Shown here one piece after another: positions 1 to 7,537 of a stretch of 64,000 nucleotides of DNA. The position numbers were made by a program, and so were the translations under genes. Numbering within the stretch: position 1 is the first letter of the stretch; each line of letters begins with the position of its first letter. This stretch comes from Mesorhizobium sp. M9A.F.Ca.ET.002.03.1.2 (GTDB lineage Bacteria; Pseudomonadota; Alphaproteobacteria; Rhizobiales; Rhizobiaceae), in the NCBI RefSeq assembly GCF_003952365.1, contig NZ_CP034443.1, positions 248,001-312,000 on the forward strand, given 5' to 3'. The notes beneath the pieces are model-generated. The model made no database searches, was not told where the DNA came from, and saw only the letters and a program-made list of their open reading frames with translations.

Positions 1-65
1 CGCCAGGCCGATCGGTAAGGTGGTGCTGATGGTCTGAAGCAGAGAGAGCCGTTCCGGCAAAACAA

Positions 66-91
66 AAAGGGCGCGGATGGTCGCGCCTTTT
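66..91 (-). terminator. Rho-independent terminator downstream of sciP
   Basis: GGCGCG (70-75) pairs with CGCGCC (82-87) around the loop GATGGT. The stem is extended outward by a G-T pair and A/T pairs. Read on the minus strand the stem is followed by a run of five T. It lies about 19 bases beyond the sciP stop codon, in the correct orientation to end that transcript. Confidence 0.7.
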
Positions 92-109
92 GACGTCCTC
101 GAACCAGCC

Positions 110-385
110 TTAATGCCGATATTGCTGGATGCGCGTCGTGCGCAGCCCGGCAAGGCCATATTCGTCGATCGACGCCTGCCAGGACAGGAATTCCTCGGTG
201 GTCAGCTTGTAGCGCTGGCACGCCTCTTCGAGGCTCAAAAGGCCGCCGCGCACAGCCGCCACCACTTCCGCCTTGCGCCGGATAACCCAGCGGCGTGTGT
301 TCGTCGGCGGCAGATCGGCAATCGTAAGGGGGCTGCCGTCAGGCCCAATAACATATTTGACTCGCGGTCTAACAAGATCGGTCAT
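110..385 (-). CDS. sciP: CtrA inhibitor SciP (DUF1153 family)
   Basis: A 91-residue small DNA-binding protein of the DUF1153/SciP family, which is nearly universal in alphaproteobacteria and has this usual length. In Caulobacter SciP binds the master cell-cycle regulator CtrA and blocks activation of CtrA-dependent promoters. The N-terminal stretch VKYVIGPDGSPLTIADLPP and the central helix-turn-helix around RRKAEVVAAV and SLEEACQRYKLTTEEFLSW are the family signature. The ATG at 385 gives the standard N-terminus MTDLVRPRVKYV. The gene stands alone, with a terminator just downstream and a CtrA-like half-site pair upstream. It marks the left edge of the window as core chromosome. Confidence 0.92.
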   Translation of the reverse strand: MTDLVRPRVKYVIGPDGSPLTIADLPPTNTRRWVIRRKAEVVAAVRGGLLSLEEACQRYKLTTEEFLSWQASIDEYGLAGLRTTRIQQYRH

Positions 386-440
386 CGTACTCTCTACAAA
401 AACTCAAAGACCCAATCCACACCACAATACCGCCACAGCT

Positions 441-455
441 TTAAAATTTGCCTAA
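441..455 (-). promoter_or_regulatory. Candidate CtrA-binding site upstream of sciP
   Basis: TTAA (441-444), seven bases, then CTAA (452-455). This fits the CtrA consensus TTAA-N7-TTAA in seven of eight positions. It lies 56-70 bases upstream of the sciP start codon. CtrA control of sciP is known in Caulobacter; its action here is inferred. Confidence 0.35.
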
Positions 456-642
456 GCAGACCCTAATAGCTAGGTAAGGATCATGAACGCCGCGTTAGTC
501 TTTTCGTCGGCATTTGAGATATCTGCCCGCAAGCGCTGAATCCGTTCAAAAAAATCGGCGAGCTCGCGAAGCTGGCGCACCTGGAAAGCTTGACCTATAT
601 TCCTGCCATTGGCATTCAAGTGCCGTGCAGAACGAAAGAACC

Positions 643-1833
643 ATGAACAGCCTCGATCTTCCCGGACGTCCCGAAAACACCCGCGTCGTTGTCGCCATGT
701 CGGGCGGCGTCGATTCGTCGGTCGTTGCCGGTCTTTTGAAGCGCGGGGGCTACGATGTCGTCGGCGTCACGCTGCAACTTTATGACCACGGCGCGGCAAC
801 GCACCGGGCCGGCTCGTGCTGCGCCGGCCAGGACATCGACGATGCCCGCCGCGTCTCCGAGACGCTCGGCATCCCGCACTATGTGCTCAATTACGAGGAG
901 CGCTTCCGCAAGGCGGTGATCGACCCCTTCGCCGAGAGCTATGTGGCCGGCGAAACGCCGATCCCTTGCGTTTCCTGCAACCAGACCGTGAAGTTCGCCG
1001 ACCTTCTGGCGACCGCCAAGGAGCTTGGCGCCGACGCGCTGGCCACCGGCCATTATATACGCTCCGGCGCCAACGGCGCCCATCGCGCCCTGTACCGGCC
1101 GGTCGACGCGGACCGCGACCAGAGCTATTTCCTGTTCGCCACCACACAGGCACAGATCGACTATCTGCGCTTTCCGCTCGGCGGCGTGTCGAAGCCGGAG
1201 GTTCGCACTATTGCCGAGGAGATGGGACTGACAGTCGCCGCCAAGCAGGACAGTCAGGACATCTGTTTCGTGCCGCAGGGCAAATATTCCGACATCATCG
1301 CCAAGCTGAAGCCGACTGCTGCCAATCCGGGCGACATCGTCCATATCGACGGCCGCGTGCTCGGCCGCCATGAAGGTATTTTGCGCTACACGATCGGTCA
1401 GCGCCGCGGCATCGGCGTCGCCTCGGGCGAGCCACTCTACGTCGTCCATCTCGACGCCGACCGGGCCCGCGTCGTCGTTGGCCCGCACGAGGCGCTGGAG
1501 ACGCACAAGATTTATTTGCGCGACATGAACTGGCTGGGCGACGCTGCGCTGTCCGACATCCCGGCGGCCGGGCTGGAGCTTTTCGCCAAGGTCCGCTCGA
1601 CACGCCCGCCACGCCCGGCCGTGCTGCATCACAGCGCCGGCATCACCTCGGTGGAGCTGGTCGACGGCGAGTCCGGCATCGCGCCGGGCCAGGCCTGCGT
1701 TCTCTATTCCGACGACGGCAACGAGGCCCGCGTGTTCGGCGGCGGTTTCATCGAGCGTTCCGAGCGTGGCGCCGAGGCCGAGGCGATGCTGACACGGCTG
1801 GCGACCCGGCCGGCGCAAGTTCCCGCCGAATGA
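643..1833 (+). CDS. mnmA: tRNA-specific 2-thiouridylase MnmA
   Basis: A 396-residue cytoplasmic enzyme that uses ATP and a relayed persulfide to thiolate U34 of tRNA Lys, Glu and Gln. The PP-loop SGGVDSS sits near residue 20. The first catalytic cysteine is in [11 protein letters not shown] (about residue 110) and the second in [13 protein letters not shown] (about residue 210). The tRNA-contact segment [20 protein letters not shown] follows, then a C-terminal beta-barrel ending in [10 protein letters not shown] chose the ATG at 643 because it gives the usual short leader before [12 protein letters not shown]. The frame is open upstream to 514, but that extension does not resemble the family. 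A perfect hairpin overlaps the stop codon. Confidence 0.95.
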   Translation: MNSLDLPGRPENTRVVVAMSGGVDSSVVAGLLKRGGYDVVGVTLQLYDHGAATHRAGSCCAGQDIDDARRVSETLGIPHYVLNYEERFRKAVIDPFAESYVAGETPIPCVSCNQTVKFADLLATAKELGADALATGHYIRSGANGAHRALYRPVDADRDQSYFLFATTQAQIDYLRFPLGGVSKPEVRTIAEEMGLTVAAKQDSQDICFVPQGKYSDIIAKLKPTAANPGDIVHIDGRVLGRHEGILRYTIGQRRGIGVASGEPLYVVHLDADRARVVVGPHEALETHKIYLRDMNWLGDAALSDIPAAGLELFAKVRSTRPPRPAVLHHSAGITSVELVDGESGIAPGQACVLYSDDGNEARVFGGGFIERSERGAEAEAMLTRLATRPAQVPAE

Positions 1834-1851
1834 TCCCGATTCTATCGGGAT
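1833..1851. terminator. Perfect hairpin between two convergent genes
   Basis: ATCCCGAT (1833-1840), TCT loop, ATCGGGAT (1844-1851). It overlaps the mnmA stop codon and lies between the converging mnmA and oxidoreductase genes. There is no clear T-run, so it may be a processed 3' end or a bidirectional stop rather than a classic terminator. Confidence 0.4.
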
Positions 1852-1887
1852 GGATCAGGCTCCAACTAACACAGCGGCATTTTTCTC

Positions 1888-2853
1888 TCAGGAAGACGAT
1901 CCTGTGTGGGTAACCGTGCCCGCGGTCAGGATGCGCAGCACCCTGATGGCTTCCTCGCCGCTGGTGCGCGGTTCTGCCCGCGTCTCGATGCATTGGATGA
2001 AATGTTCGAGCTCTCGCGTCAGCGGCATGCCCTCGCCCACCGCCACATAGGACGGCTCGTTGGTGGTGAAGGCCCATTGGCCGCTGTCTTGCCATACCGC
2101 GTGGCGGTAGACGGCGAGCTTGCGCTCCCACGGTTCGACATCGTCGAACACCGCCATCGCCTTGGTGCCGACCACGGTCAGCCGTCGTTCGCGGTAGGGA
2201 TTGAGCCGCGACGCGAAGAGATGGCTGCGCAGACCGTTGGGAAAGCGCATGTGCAGATGCGCGAAATCGCTGAGATTGTCGAGGAGCGCTGCCCCCTCGC
2301 CGCGCACCTCGATCGGTTCCGTGCCGGTGATGGCGAGGATCATCGACAGATCGTGCGGCGCAAGATCCCACAGCGCGTCGTTCTCGGTGTGGAACTTGCC
2401 GAGCCCGAGCCGGTGCGAATGGATATAACGGACCTCGCCGAGCTCGCCATTATCGATCAGCGCCTTCAACGTCTCGAAGGCGGGATGAAAGCGCAGCACG
2501 TGGCCGACCATGAAGACGCGGCCATTGTCGGCCGCCGCCTTCACCGAACGTTCGGCATCCGCCACCGTTAGCGCAATCGGCTTTTCCACCAGCACGTCCT
2601 TGCCGCCCTGGACGGCTTGCACGGCCATGTCGGCGTGGAACTGCGGCGGCAGCGCCATGACGATGGCGTCGATGTCGTCGTGGACAAACAGCGCCTCCGG
2701 CTCGATCGCCAGGCAATCCTGTTCACTGGCGAACCCTTCGGCACGGGCACGGTTGACGTCCGAGACCGCGTGCAGCGCTCCTAGCGCCTTGAGGGTGCGG
2801 ATGTGGTTGCTGCCCCAGTATCCGCAACCGAGGACTGCAATGCGCGGTTTCAT
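1888..2853 (-). CDS. Gfo/Idh/MocA family NAD(P)-dependent oxidoreductase
   Basis: A 321-residue sugar or polyol dehydrogenase-like protein. The N-terminal Rossmann fold shows IAVLGCGYWGSNHIRTL (GxGxxG). The family motif VLVEKPIAL near residue 93 carries the EKP lysine. The C-terminal alpha/beta domain includes GLGKFHTENDALWDLAPHDLSMI, with the conserved D-x-x-x-H of the family. Similar proteins sit in cell-surface sugar (UDP-sugar 3-oxidation) pathways, but no such genes lie beside it here, so the substrate is unknown. The ATG at 2853 is preferred to a TTG nine bases upstream. The gene converges on mnmA. Confidence 0.85.
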   Translation of the reverse strand: MKPRIAVLGCGYWGSNHIRTLKALGALHAVSDVNRARAEGFASEQDCLAIEPEALFVHDDIDAIVMALPPQFHADMAVQAVQGGKDVLVEKPIALTVADAERSVKAAADNGRVFMVGHVLRFHPAFETLKALIDNGELGEVRYIHSHRLGLGKFHTENDALWDLAPHDLSMILAITGTEPIEVRGEGAALLDNLSDFAHLHMRFPNGLRSHLFASRLNPYRERRLTVVGTKAMAVFDDVEPWERKLAVYRHAVWQDSGQWAFTTNEPSYVAVGEGMPLTRELEHFIQCIETRAEPRTSGEEAIRVLRILTAGTVTHTGSSS

Positions 2854-3085
2854 CAATTCCAACTCTAGAATTTCGTGGCCGAGACATAGCGGCGCGCCCC
2901 GTCGAACTCAACCCCGGCATGTGCGCTCAAATGTCTGCCCGGCAAAGCTTTTCGGCGATCAGAACGACATGCGTCCACTTGGACGCACAAAGTGCGCGTC
3001 TCAAGACTTGAATCTCCGCATCGTGCTTTCCGAAAATCGATTCCGATGCGACGGAATATGCTTGGCATGCCGGCTGCATCGATGC

Positions 3086-3115
3086 TTGACAGGCTTGCCG
3101 TCCCAACCTTATATC
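3086..3115 (+). promoter_or_regulatory. Sigma-70-type promoter of the Met tRNA
   Basis: TTGACA (3086-3091), an 18-base spacer, then TATATC (3110-3115). It lies about 70 bases upstream of the tRNA gene and reads toward it. No other gene could use it in that direction. Confidence 0.55.
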
Positions 3116-3184
3116 CGCCCGACCTTGGCGAACGCTTCGATATGCCTTCCGATTTAAGGCGGATTTCGGGCCTTTCGCCGCCCT

Positions 3185-3261
3185 GGCGGGGTAGCTCAGT
3201 TGGTTAGAGCACGGGAATCATAATCCTGGGGTCGGGGGTTCAAGTCCCTCTCCCGCTACCA
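3185..3261 (+). tRNA. tRNA with CAT anticodon, most likely tRNA-Met
   Basis: A 77-base cloverleaf. The acceptor strands GGCGGGG and TCCCGCT are followed by A and an encoded CCA. The D-arm is TAGCTCAGTTGGTTAGAGCA. The anticodon stem CGGGA/TCCTG holds the loop ATCATAA, with CAT at 3219-3221. The T-arm has loop TTCAAGT. CAT anticodons serve initiator Met, elongator Met and lysidine-modified Ile. The sequence looks like elongator Met because it lacks the initiator's three G-C pairs below the anticodon. Its 3' half is overlapped in antisense by the recombinase gene, so this is an integration site that has kept a whole tRNA. Confidence 0.93.
3218..3261. other. Attachment-site junction in the tRNA 3' half (attL/attR type)
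   Basis: The last codons of the serine recombinase are the reverse complement of the tRNA anticodon, variable and T arms. The protein ends AGEGLEPPTPGL and its TGA overlaps the anticodon. This arrangement is typical of elements that insert at tRNA genes and rebuild the tRNA end. I found no good second copy of this exact tRNA end in the window, so the far border of this element is not assigned. Confidence 0.6.
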
Positions 3262-4846
3262 CCATTCCCCCCACTCCTTTGACGCCGTGGGGGAAGGCAC
3301 CCTCGCCCAAGAGTGCCGTTAGCCGCCCAGCGATTTCGACTTCGATCCCGCCGATCCTCGATGGATCTCGAAACACCGTGACGGTTTCGATCAAGTCCCG
3401 CATCGACTCTGCAGATTCGAAATCGCCAGTAGCGATGCCCTTGGCAAGCCCTGTCTGAAGCTGGTTCAGTTGTTCCTCATAGCGTGCCAGCACCGCAGGA
3501 TGCAGCGCGATCACTCCGGTCGCGGTGGGCACCCGATCCAACTCTGCCAAAATGCACTTACGCTCTTCGTTTAGCGTTGTTGATTGCGGTCCCAGTACGG
3601 CTGGGTCGCCGTGGCCTTTGGCAATGGCGTTGACCAGCCGCTCGATCTCCCGAGACAATTCTTCAAGCCGTCGTTCCAAACGAGTGCGCCTGGCATCGGT
3701 GTCGGCTGCCAAGCGCTTCCGTTCTTCGTGGTACGTCTGGACGTACTGGGCAATCACTTCAGGATGGCGCAACTCGGCGGTAAGCCCGTTCAGAACTGCA
3801 GTTTCGACCGTATCCAAATAAAAGGTCTTAGGATCAGCGCATGTTCCGCTTTCGGTCGCGGCGGAACAGCGGATGCGAATGCGCTTGGACTTGTCCATGC
3901 CTTTTGACGACATTCCCGCACCACAGGCACCGCACCTCAGGAGCCCCGCCAACATATGCCGTGGTCGGCGCTGATGGCTTGGATGGGTGGTTGCGCGCGC
4001 CTTCTTCCGCGCTTGTGCTGCGTCGAACAGGTCGGACGAAACAATAGCAAGGCCGGGTACTTCGACTATTCGCCATTCACCCTTGGGATTCGGACGCGAG
4101 ACACGTTTCCCCGTATCAGGATCCTTGATCATTCTGACCCTGTTCCAGATCAAGCGGCCAGCATAAAGCTCATTATGAAGCAGCCCCGTCCCTCTCTGCG
4201 CATTTCCATTGATAGTAGAGGCATTCCAGGCTCGACCACGAGGCGGCGGTATGCGGTCTCTATTTAGATTGTGCGCAATATCACGCGGGGTCTGTCCATC
4301 GACGTACTCCCTGAAGATACGACGCACGATCGCAGCTTCATGCTCTGCGATCAGGCGCTTCCCAGGGTCGCCTAAAACGTAAGAGTAGCCGTAGGTCAAT
4401 CCACCGGCGTGGAGACCTCTGTTGATCCGGCCGGCTTGGCCGCGCCGAACTTTGTGAGCAATGTCCTCTCGATAAAGTTGCCCAACTAGACCACGAAGCC
4501 CGACCAGGACTGTGTTGACCACGCCCTCGTGGACGGCACGAATTTCGATACCAAGAAATGAAAGGCGCTTGTGGATGCCTGCGAGGTCTTCCATGTCGCG
4601 AGAGAGGCGATCTAGGGCCTCCACGACCAGCACATCAAATTCGTGCTCACGAGCTTTATCCATGAGGTGGAGCAAACCATCACGCCCCACGACCGAACCG
4701 CCGGAGCGAGCGCGATCGTCAAACGTCGCGACGACATCCAAACGCTCGCGCTCGGCATACGTTCGGCATAGCGCGAGTTGATCGTCTATCGATCGCTCAT
4801 TCTGAAGATCGGTTGAGAAGCGTGCGTAGATCGCGGCTCGATTCAT
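3218..4846 (-). CDS. Large serine site-specific recombinase (integrase) at tRNA-Met
   Basis: 542 residues. The N-terminal resolvase domain has AAIYARFSTDLQNERSIDDQ with the nucleophile Ser11, and VVEALDRLSRDMEDLAG. A Recombinase domain follows (about 170-280), then a zinc beta-ribbon with LLRCGACGAGMSS and later cysteines in CSAATESGTC. A coiled coil (RRLEELSREIERLVNAIAKG) precedes the C-terminus. Such enzymes integrate and excise islands and ICEs using short att cores. The ATG at 4846 gives the standard MNRAAIYARFS start; an upstream extension to 4915 is unlikely. The C-terminal 14 or so residues are encoded antisense to the tRNA. Tripartite Mesorhizobium ICEs are reported to use a met-tRNA site through an integrase called IntM. 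That parallel is from memory, not from alignment. Confidence 0.92.
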   Translation of the reverse strand: MNRAAIYARFSTDLQNERSIDDQLALCRTYAERERLDVVATFDDRARSGGSVVGRDGLLHLMDKAREHEFDVLVVEALDRLSRDMEDLAGIHKRLSFLGIEIRAVHEGVVNTVLVGLRGLVGQLYREDIAHKVRRGQAGRINRGLHAGGLTYGYSYVLGDPGKRLIAEHEAAIVRRIFREYVDGQTPRDIAHNLNRDRIPPPRGRAWNASTINGNAQRGTGLLHNELYAGRLIWNRVRMIKDPDTGKRVSRPNPKGEWRIVEVPGLAIVSSDLFDAAQARKKARATTHPSHQRRPRHMLAGLLRCGACGAGMSSKGMDKSKRIRIRCSAATESGTCADPKTFYLDTVETAVLNGLTAELRHPEVIAQYVQTYHEERKRLAADTDARRTRLERRLEELSREIERLVNAIAKGHGDPAVLGPQSTTLNEERKCILAELDRVPTATGVIALHPAVLARYEEQLNQLQTGLAKGIATGDFESAESMRDLIETVTVFRDPSRIGGIEVEIAGRLTALLGEGAFPHGVKGVGGMVVAGEGLEPPTPGL

Positions 4847-5658
4847 GATTGATTCTTTCGCCCAATTCACGCGCGTGATCTTCGCGGGCCGCTTGGCGCG
4901 CGAGTGCGCGTGCAAGGCGCAGAATCGCTCTGTCAGGCGCTCGGAGCAAGGCCCGTTTTTGGGATTTCACAACCATTGCGGGTAGCGCTCGCTACGGCCC
5001 GGCTGTACTCCTGCGAAAAATAGCAGTCCGCAGGATGCGTGGTCTCCTTCAATCCTGCCTGAATCATGATCTTGGTCCATGTCTCCCAAGATGTGCACTT
5101 GCGGGAGATGAGAAAAGCCGTCCAATCCATCGGTCGCAGAAAGGGATAGCACGGCGTGCTTTTCGGAAATCCGCGAGCCTAATCGGTTGCTCTCCGTTCA
5201 GCCTGGTCTGCAAAAACCGCAGATTCAAATCGCGGACACCCAACCACCGATACCGACACTCATTAATTGTGGCGATTTGAGAAGGCGAAGTCGCATCGCT
5301 CGAACAAATATGGTAGGCCCGGAGGACGTATTCAAATTCTTGATTTCATTGGCTTTTTCGTGGACACAAGTCAGCCGTCCTTCCGTATCGTTCCGCGCCT
5401 GGTGGGAACCCCAGTGGCCAGTCTCGACGTGCCGAATCCAGTCACTGACGGCAGTCTATCGGCATAGAAACTAGCCGAATGACGGAACTGTGAAGCGAGT
5501 AACTGAATCCTTGCAATCTGGGGTGATTGCCGGCGACGAAGGGTGTGGCAGGTGCTCTAATCCAATGGAAATCAGACAACGCACTTCATGACGGAGACTG
5601 TTCCACCATAGCGGCAGTGAGCGACGGAGAGGCTAAGTCGAGCGCACGCCAAATTCGT
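4847..5658. other. Region without a recognisable gene next to the recombinase
   Basis: About 810 bases, visibly less GC-rich than the flanking genes. Several frames of 60-95 codons are open on both strands, but none resembles a known family or has a convincing ribosome site. A recombination directionality factor would be expected near such a recombinase, but I cannot identify one. The segment holds one tRNA-3'-end-like scar (5309-5329). Confidence 0.5.
5309..5329 (-). repeat. Fragment resembling a tRNA 3' end, copy 1
   Basis: On the plus strand TATGGTAGGCCCGGAGGACGT. Its reverse complement reads as part of a T-arm, an acceptor strand and ACCA. It matches 51169-51190 with one substitution and one missing G, in the same orientation and 45.86 kb apart. 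There is no tRNA body beside it, so it is a scar rather than a gene. Confidence 0.4.
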
Positions 5659-6140
5659 TCATAGCACTTGATACATAACGAAGGCGCTAACATAGCCATG
5701 TGTCGGGTGCCTGAACGCGCCCGGCAACGTGCCCACGACGTCAAAACCCATCTTCTGCCATAGCGAAATGGCGCGCTGGTTGGTGCTCACCACGAAGTTG
5801 AACTGCATGGCCCGATACCCGTGGGCCCGGGCGGTCGCCATTGAGTGTTCGACATACGGCGTGCGACGCCTCTACCTGTCGCGACAGGTGCTGTGACGTA
5901 TCCACAGTTGCAAACATGCCGACCACCGCCAGCCTGGTTGGGACGCATATAGTAGGTGCCGAGGATGGCGCCCGCTTCCTCGGCAACGAAGACTTCCTTG
6001 TCTGCTCCCATCCAGTAGGCAATTGCGTCTGCCCGGCTCAGGTTGCGATCAAGCGCATAGGTTTCTCCCGCTCGGATCACGGGCCCGATGATCGACCAGA
6101 CGGCGGGAGCGTCAGCGAATGAGGCGGGGCGTAAATGCAT
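5659..6140 (-). pseudogene. GNAT family N-acetyltransferase, frameshifted
   Basis: Two frames together make a full GNAT protein. The first (from ATG 6140) runs MHLRPASFADAPAVWSIIGPVI through FVAEEAGAILGTYYMRPNQ to ATGRGVARRM, the acetyl-CoA loop. The second carries MATARAHGYRAMQFNFVVSTN and ISLWQKMGFDVVGTLPGAF to the end at 5659. One base appears to be missing near 5851: restoring it would give RRMCEHSMATARAHG, as in intact relatives. The reading frame is lost just after the CoA-binding helix, so the protein should be inactive unless this is a sequence error. It is the first gene inside the presumed island after the recombinase. Confidence 0.75.
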
Positions 6141-6264
6141 GACGGCGTCACTCGTGCGGAAGGGATCCCCAAAAGGCCATGCTTGCTTCCGTTCGAACGG
6201 TAAGAGAAGGGGCGAATGAACCGCCCCGGTCTCATCGTAGCAACAGTGCCTGAGCGCTAGTTTT

Positions 6265-6954
6265 TCAGGCGCGCTTCAGGACCGGCTCCAGGCCGACGGC
6301 GGCGGCTAGTCCGCCGATATCCCTGATCTCGGTATATTCATAGAACGGATTGGCGGGTTCGTGGCCGCGGTTGACCCAGACCTTGCTCTTGATCCCCAGG
6401 TCGTAGGCCGTCATCAGGTCGTAGCGGAACGAGGAGGAGACGTGGGTGATGTCTTCGGGACCGCAGCCGAGCTTGTCGAGCATATACTCAAAGCCCTTCA
6501 TCAGCGGCTTATAGGCGCCAACCTCCTCGGCGGTGATGACGGCATGAAAGGGCGCGCCGAGCTTTTCCACATTCGACATGATCAGGTTTTTCATCGAGTT
6601 CGAGAGGATCACCAGCGGAATTTCCTTCGCCACCCTGGAGAGCCCTGCCGGAACGTCCGGGTGCGGGCCCCAGGTTGGCACTTCATCAGAGATGCGCTGC
6701 GCGTCTTCGGGCTTGAACTGGATACCGATCCGCTTGCAGCTGCGTTCGACGGCATTGTGCACCACTTCGGCGAAAGGCTTCCAAGCTCCCAGGACTTCGT
6801 CCAGGCGATAGCCCCTGAAAGCCTCGACGAAGTTGGCCATCGCCTCAGCAGAGAGACGCTCGGCATACACACGCCGCGCTGCACCAGCCATGTCGAAGTT
6901 GGTCAGCGTACCATAGCAGTCGAAGGTGATATATTTTGGCCTAAATTTGGTCAT
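6265..6954 (-). CDS. HAD-superfamily hydrolase, haloacid dehalogenase type II-like
   Basis: A 229-residue cytoplasmic hydrolase. Motif I is ITFDCYGTLTNF with the nucleophile Asp12. Motif II is VILSNSMKN. The motif III lysine is probably in GAYKPLMKGF, and the last motif is SSSFRYDLMTAYDLG, the SS-type end seen in 2-haloacid dehalogenase-like proteins rather than the GD of phosphatases. The ATG at 6954 gives a clean start; the frame runs on upstream without family likeness. It is divergent from the kinase/aminotransferase operon, and a palindrome sits in the shared upstream region. The true substrate (haloacid or phosphate ester) cannot be read from sequence. Confidence 0.8.
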   Translation of the reverse strand: MTKFRPKYITFDCYGTLTNFDMAGAARRVYAERLSAEAMANFVEAFRGYRLDEVLGAWKPFAEVVHNAVERSCKRIGIQFKPEDAQRISDEVPTWGPHPDVPAGLSRVAKEIPLVILSNSMKNLIMSNVEKLGAPFHAVITAEEVGAYKPLMKGFEYMLDKLGCGPEDITHVSSSFRYDLMTAYDLGIKSKVWVNRGHEPANPFYEYTEIRDIGGLAAAVGLEPVLKRA

Positions 6955-7202
6955 GGCGTGCGTTCCTTTCAATTTGACGATCCAGACTGGCCGCTCTCGG
7001 CACGCCATAATTGTGCGAACAGTGGAGCATAACTTTTCGAACGTTCGCTGCTTGAAGTGCATTGTACTGAATTTGGCCGCTCCTTAGGCACAATCTGTCG
7101 CCCTGCCACCTGCAAGGCCGGACGGGTGGCCAAGCGTGCCGTCACGATCGACACCCCCGCGCAGGCCCGCTCGCACTGCATTTCGGGCAACCCTTCTAAA
7201 AA

Positions 7203-7221
7203 ATAATTGTACAACAATTAT
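7203..7221. promoter_or_regulatory. Palindromic operator candidate, site 1
   Basis: ATAATTGTACAACAATTAT has 8-base arms ATAATTGT/ACAATTAT around ACA. It contains the 12-base word TTGTACAACAAT, which recurs inverted at 7457-7468. Spacing and symmetry suit a dimeric GntR-type regulator; the nearby GntR gene at 10062 is the obvious candidate. Confidence 0.5.
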
Positions 7222-7456
7222 GAGAGAGCGTTCGGTGCCGGTCTGCTATCGACGGCATGATGGTGCAAGGCGCGCACCTTGATGTCCGCGTTACACGGAA
7301 GGGACCGCTGGTCCATATTAGGCAGATATCACTTGATAATTTGTGATCTTTGGTGATGGCACTGAACCAGACACCTGCGGATTGAAGCCCAAAATGGGTC
7401 GAGGCTTCCACTGCCCGCCCCTTCAAACCAGAAGCCTATCTTGAACTTCTGCACAG

Positions 7457-7471
7457 ATTGTTGTACAAAAT
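7457..7471. promoter_or_regulatory. Palindromic operator candidate, site 2
   Basis: ATTGTTGTACAAAAT; its reverse complement holds TTGTACAACAAT, as in site 1. It lies 67-81 bases upstream of the kinase start codon, a sensible place for promoter control. Confidence 0.45.
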
Positions 7472-7537
7472 GGCACGCGAGATGCGAAGCCTGCGGCGTT
7501 GAAGCCCTGTTTCGGCGGCACCTGAACTGAGTGGAAC

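Larger units (their letters stand above)
6955..7537. other. Divergent regulatory region, no gene
   Basis: About 580 bases between the HAD gene (minus) and the kinase operon (plus). No frame resembles a protein. It contains two related palindromic sites (7203-7221 and 7457-7471), one nearer each divergent gene. Confidence 0.55.

Noticed and set aside
616..1818. 400-codon open frame antisense to mnmA
   Set aside because: It is the high-GC mirror of mnmA, with no family character. The plus-strand gene has all MnmA motifs.
5210..5255. T-arm-like stretch (CCGCAGATTCAAATCGCGG) that could suggest a tRNA
   Set aside because: It is a simple palindrome; no D-arm, anticodon arm or acceptor pairing can be built around it.
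5035..5474. Small plus-strand frames (81 and 95 codons) after the recombinase, possible excisionase
   Set aside because: No helix-turn-helix or family likeness and no good ribosome site. Part of one is only the antisense reading of a tRNA-end scar.
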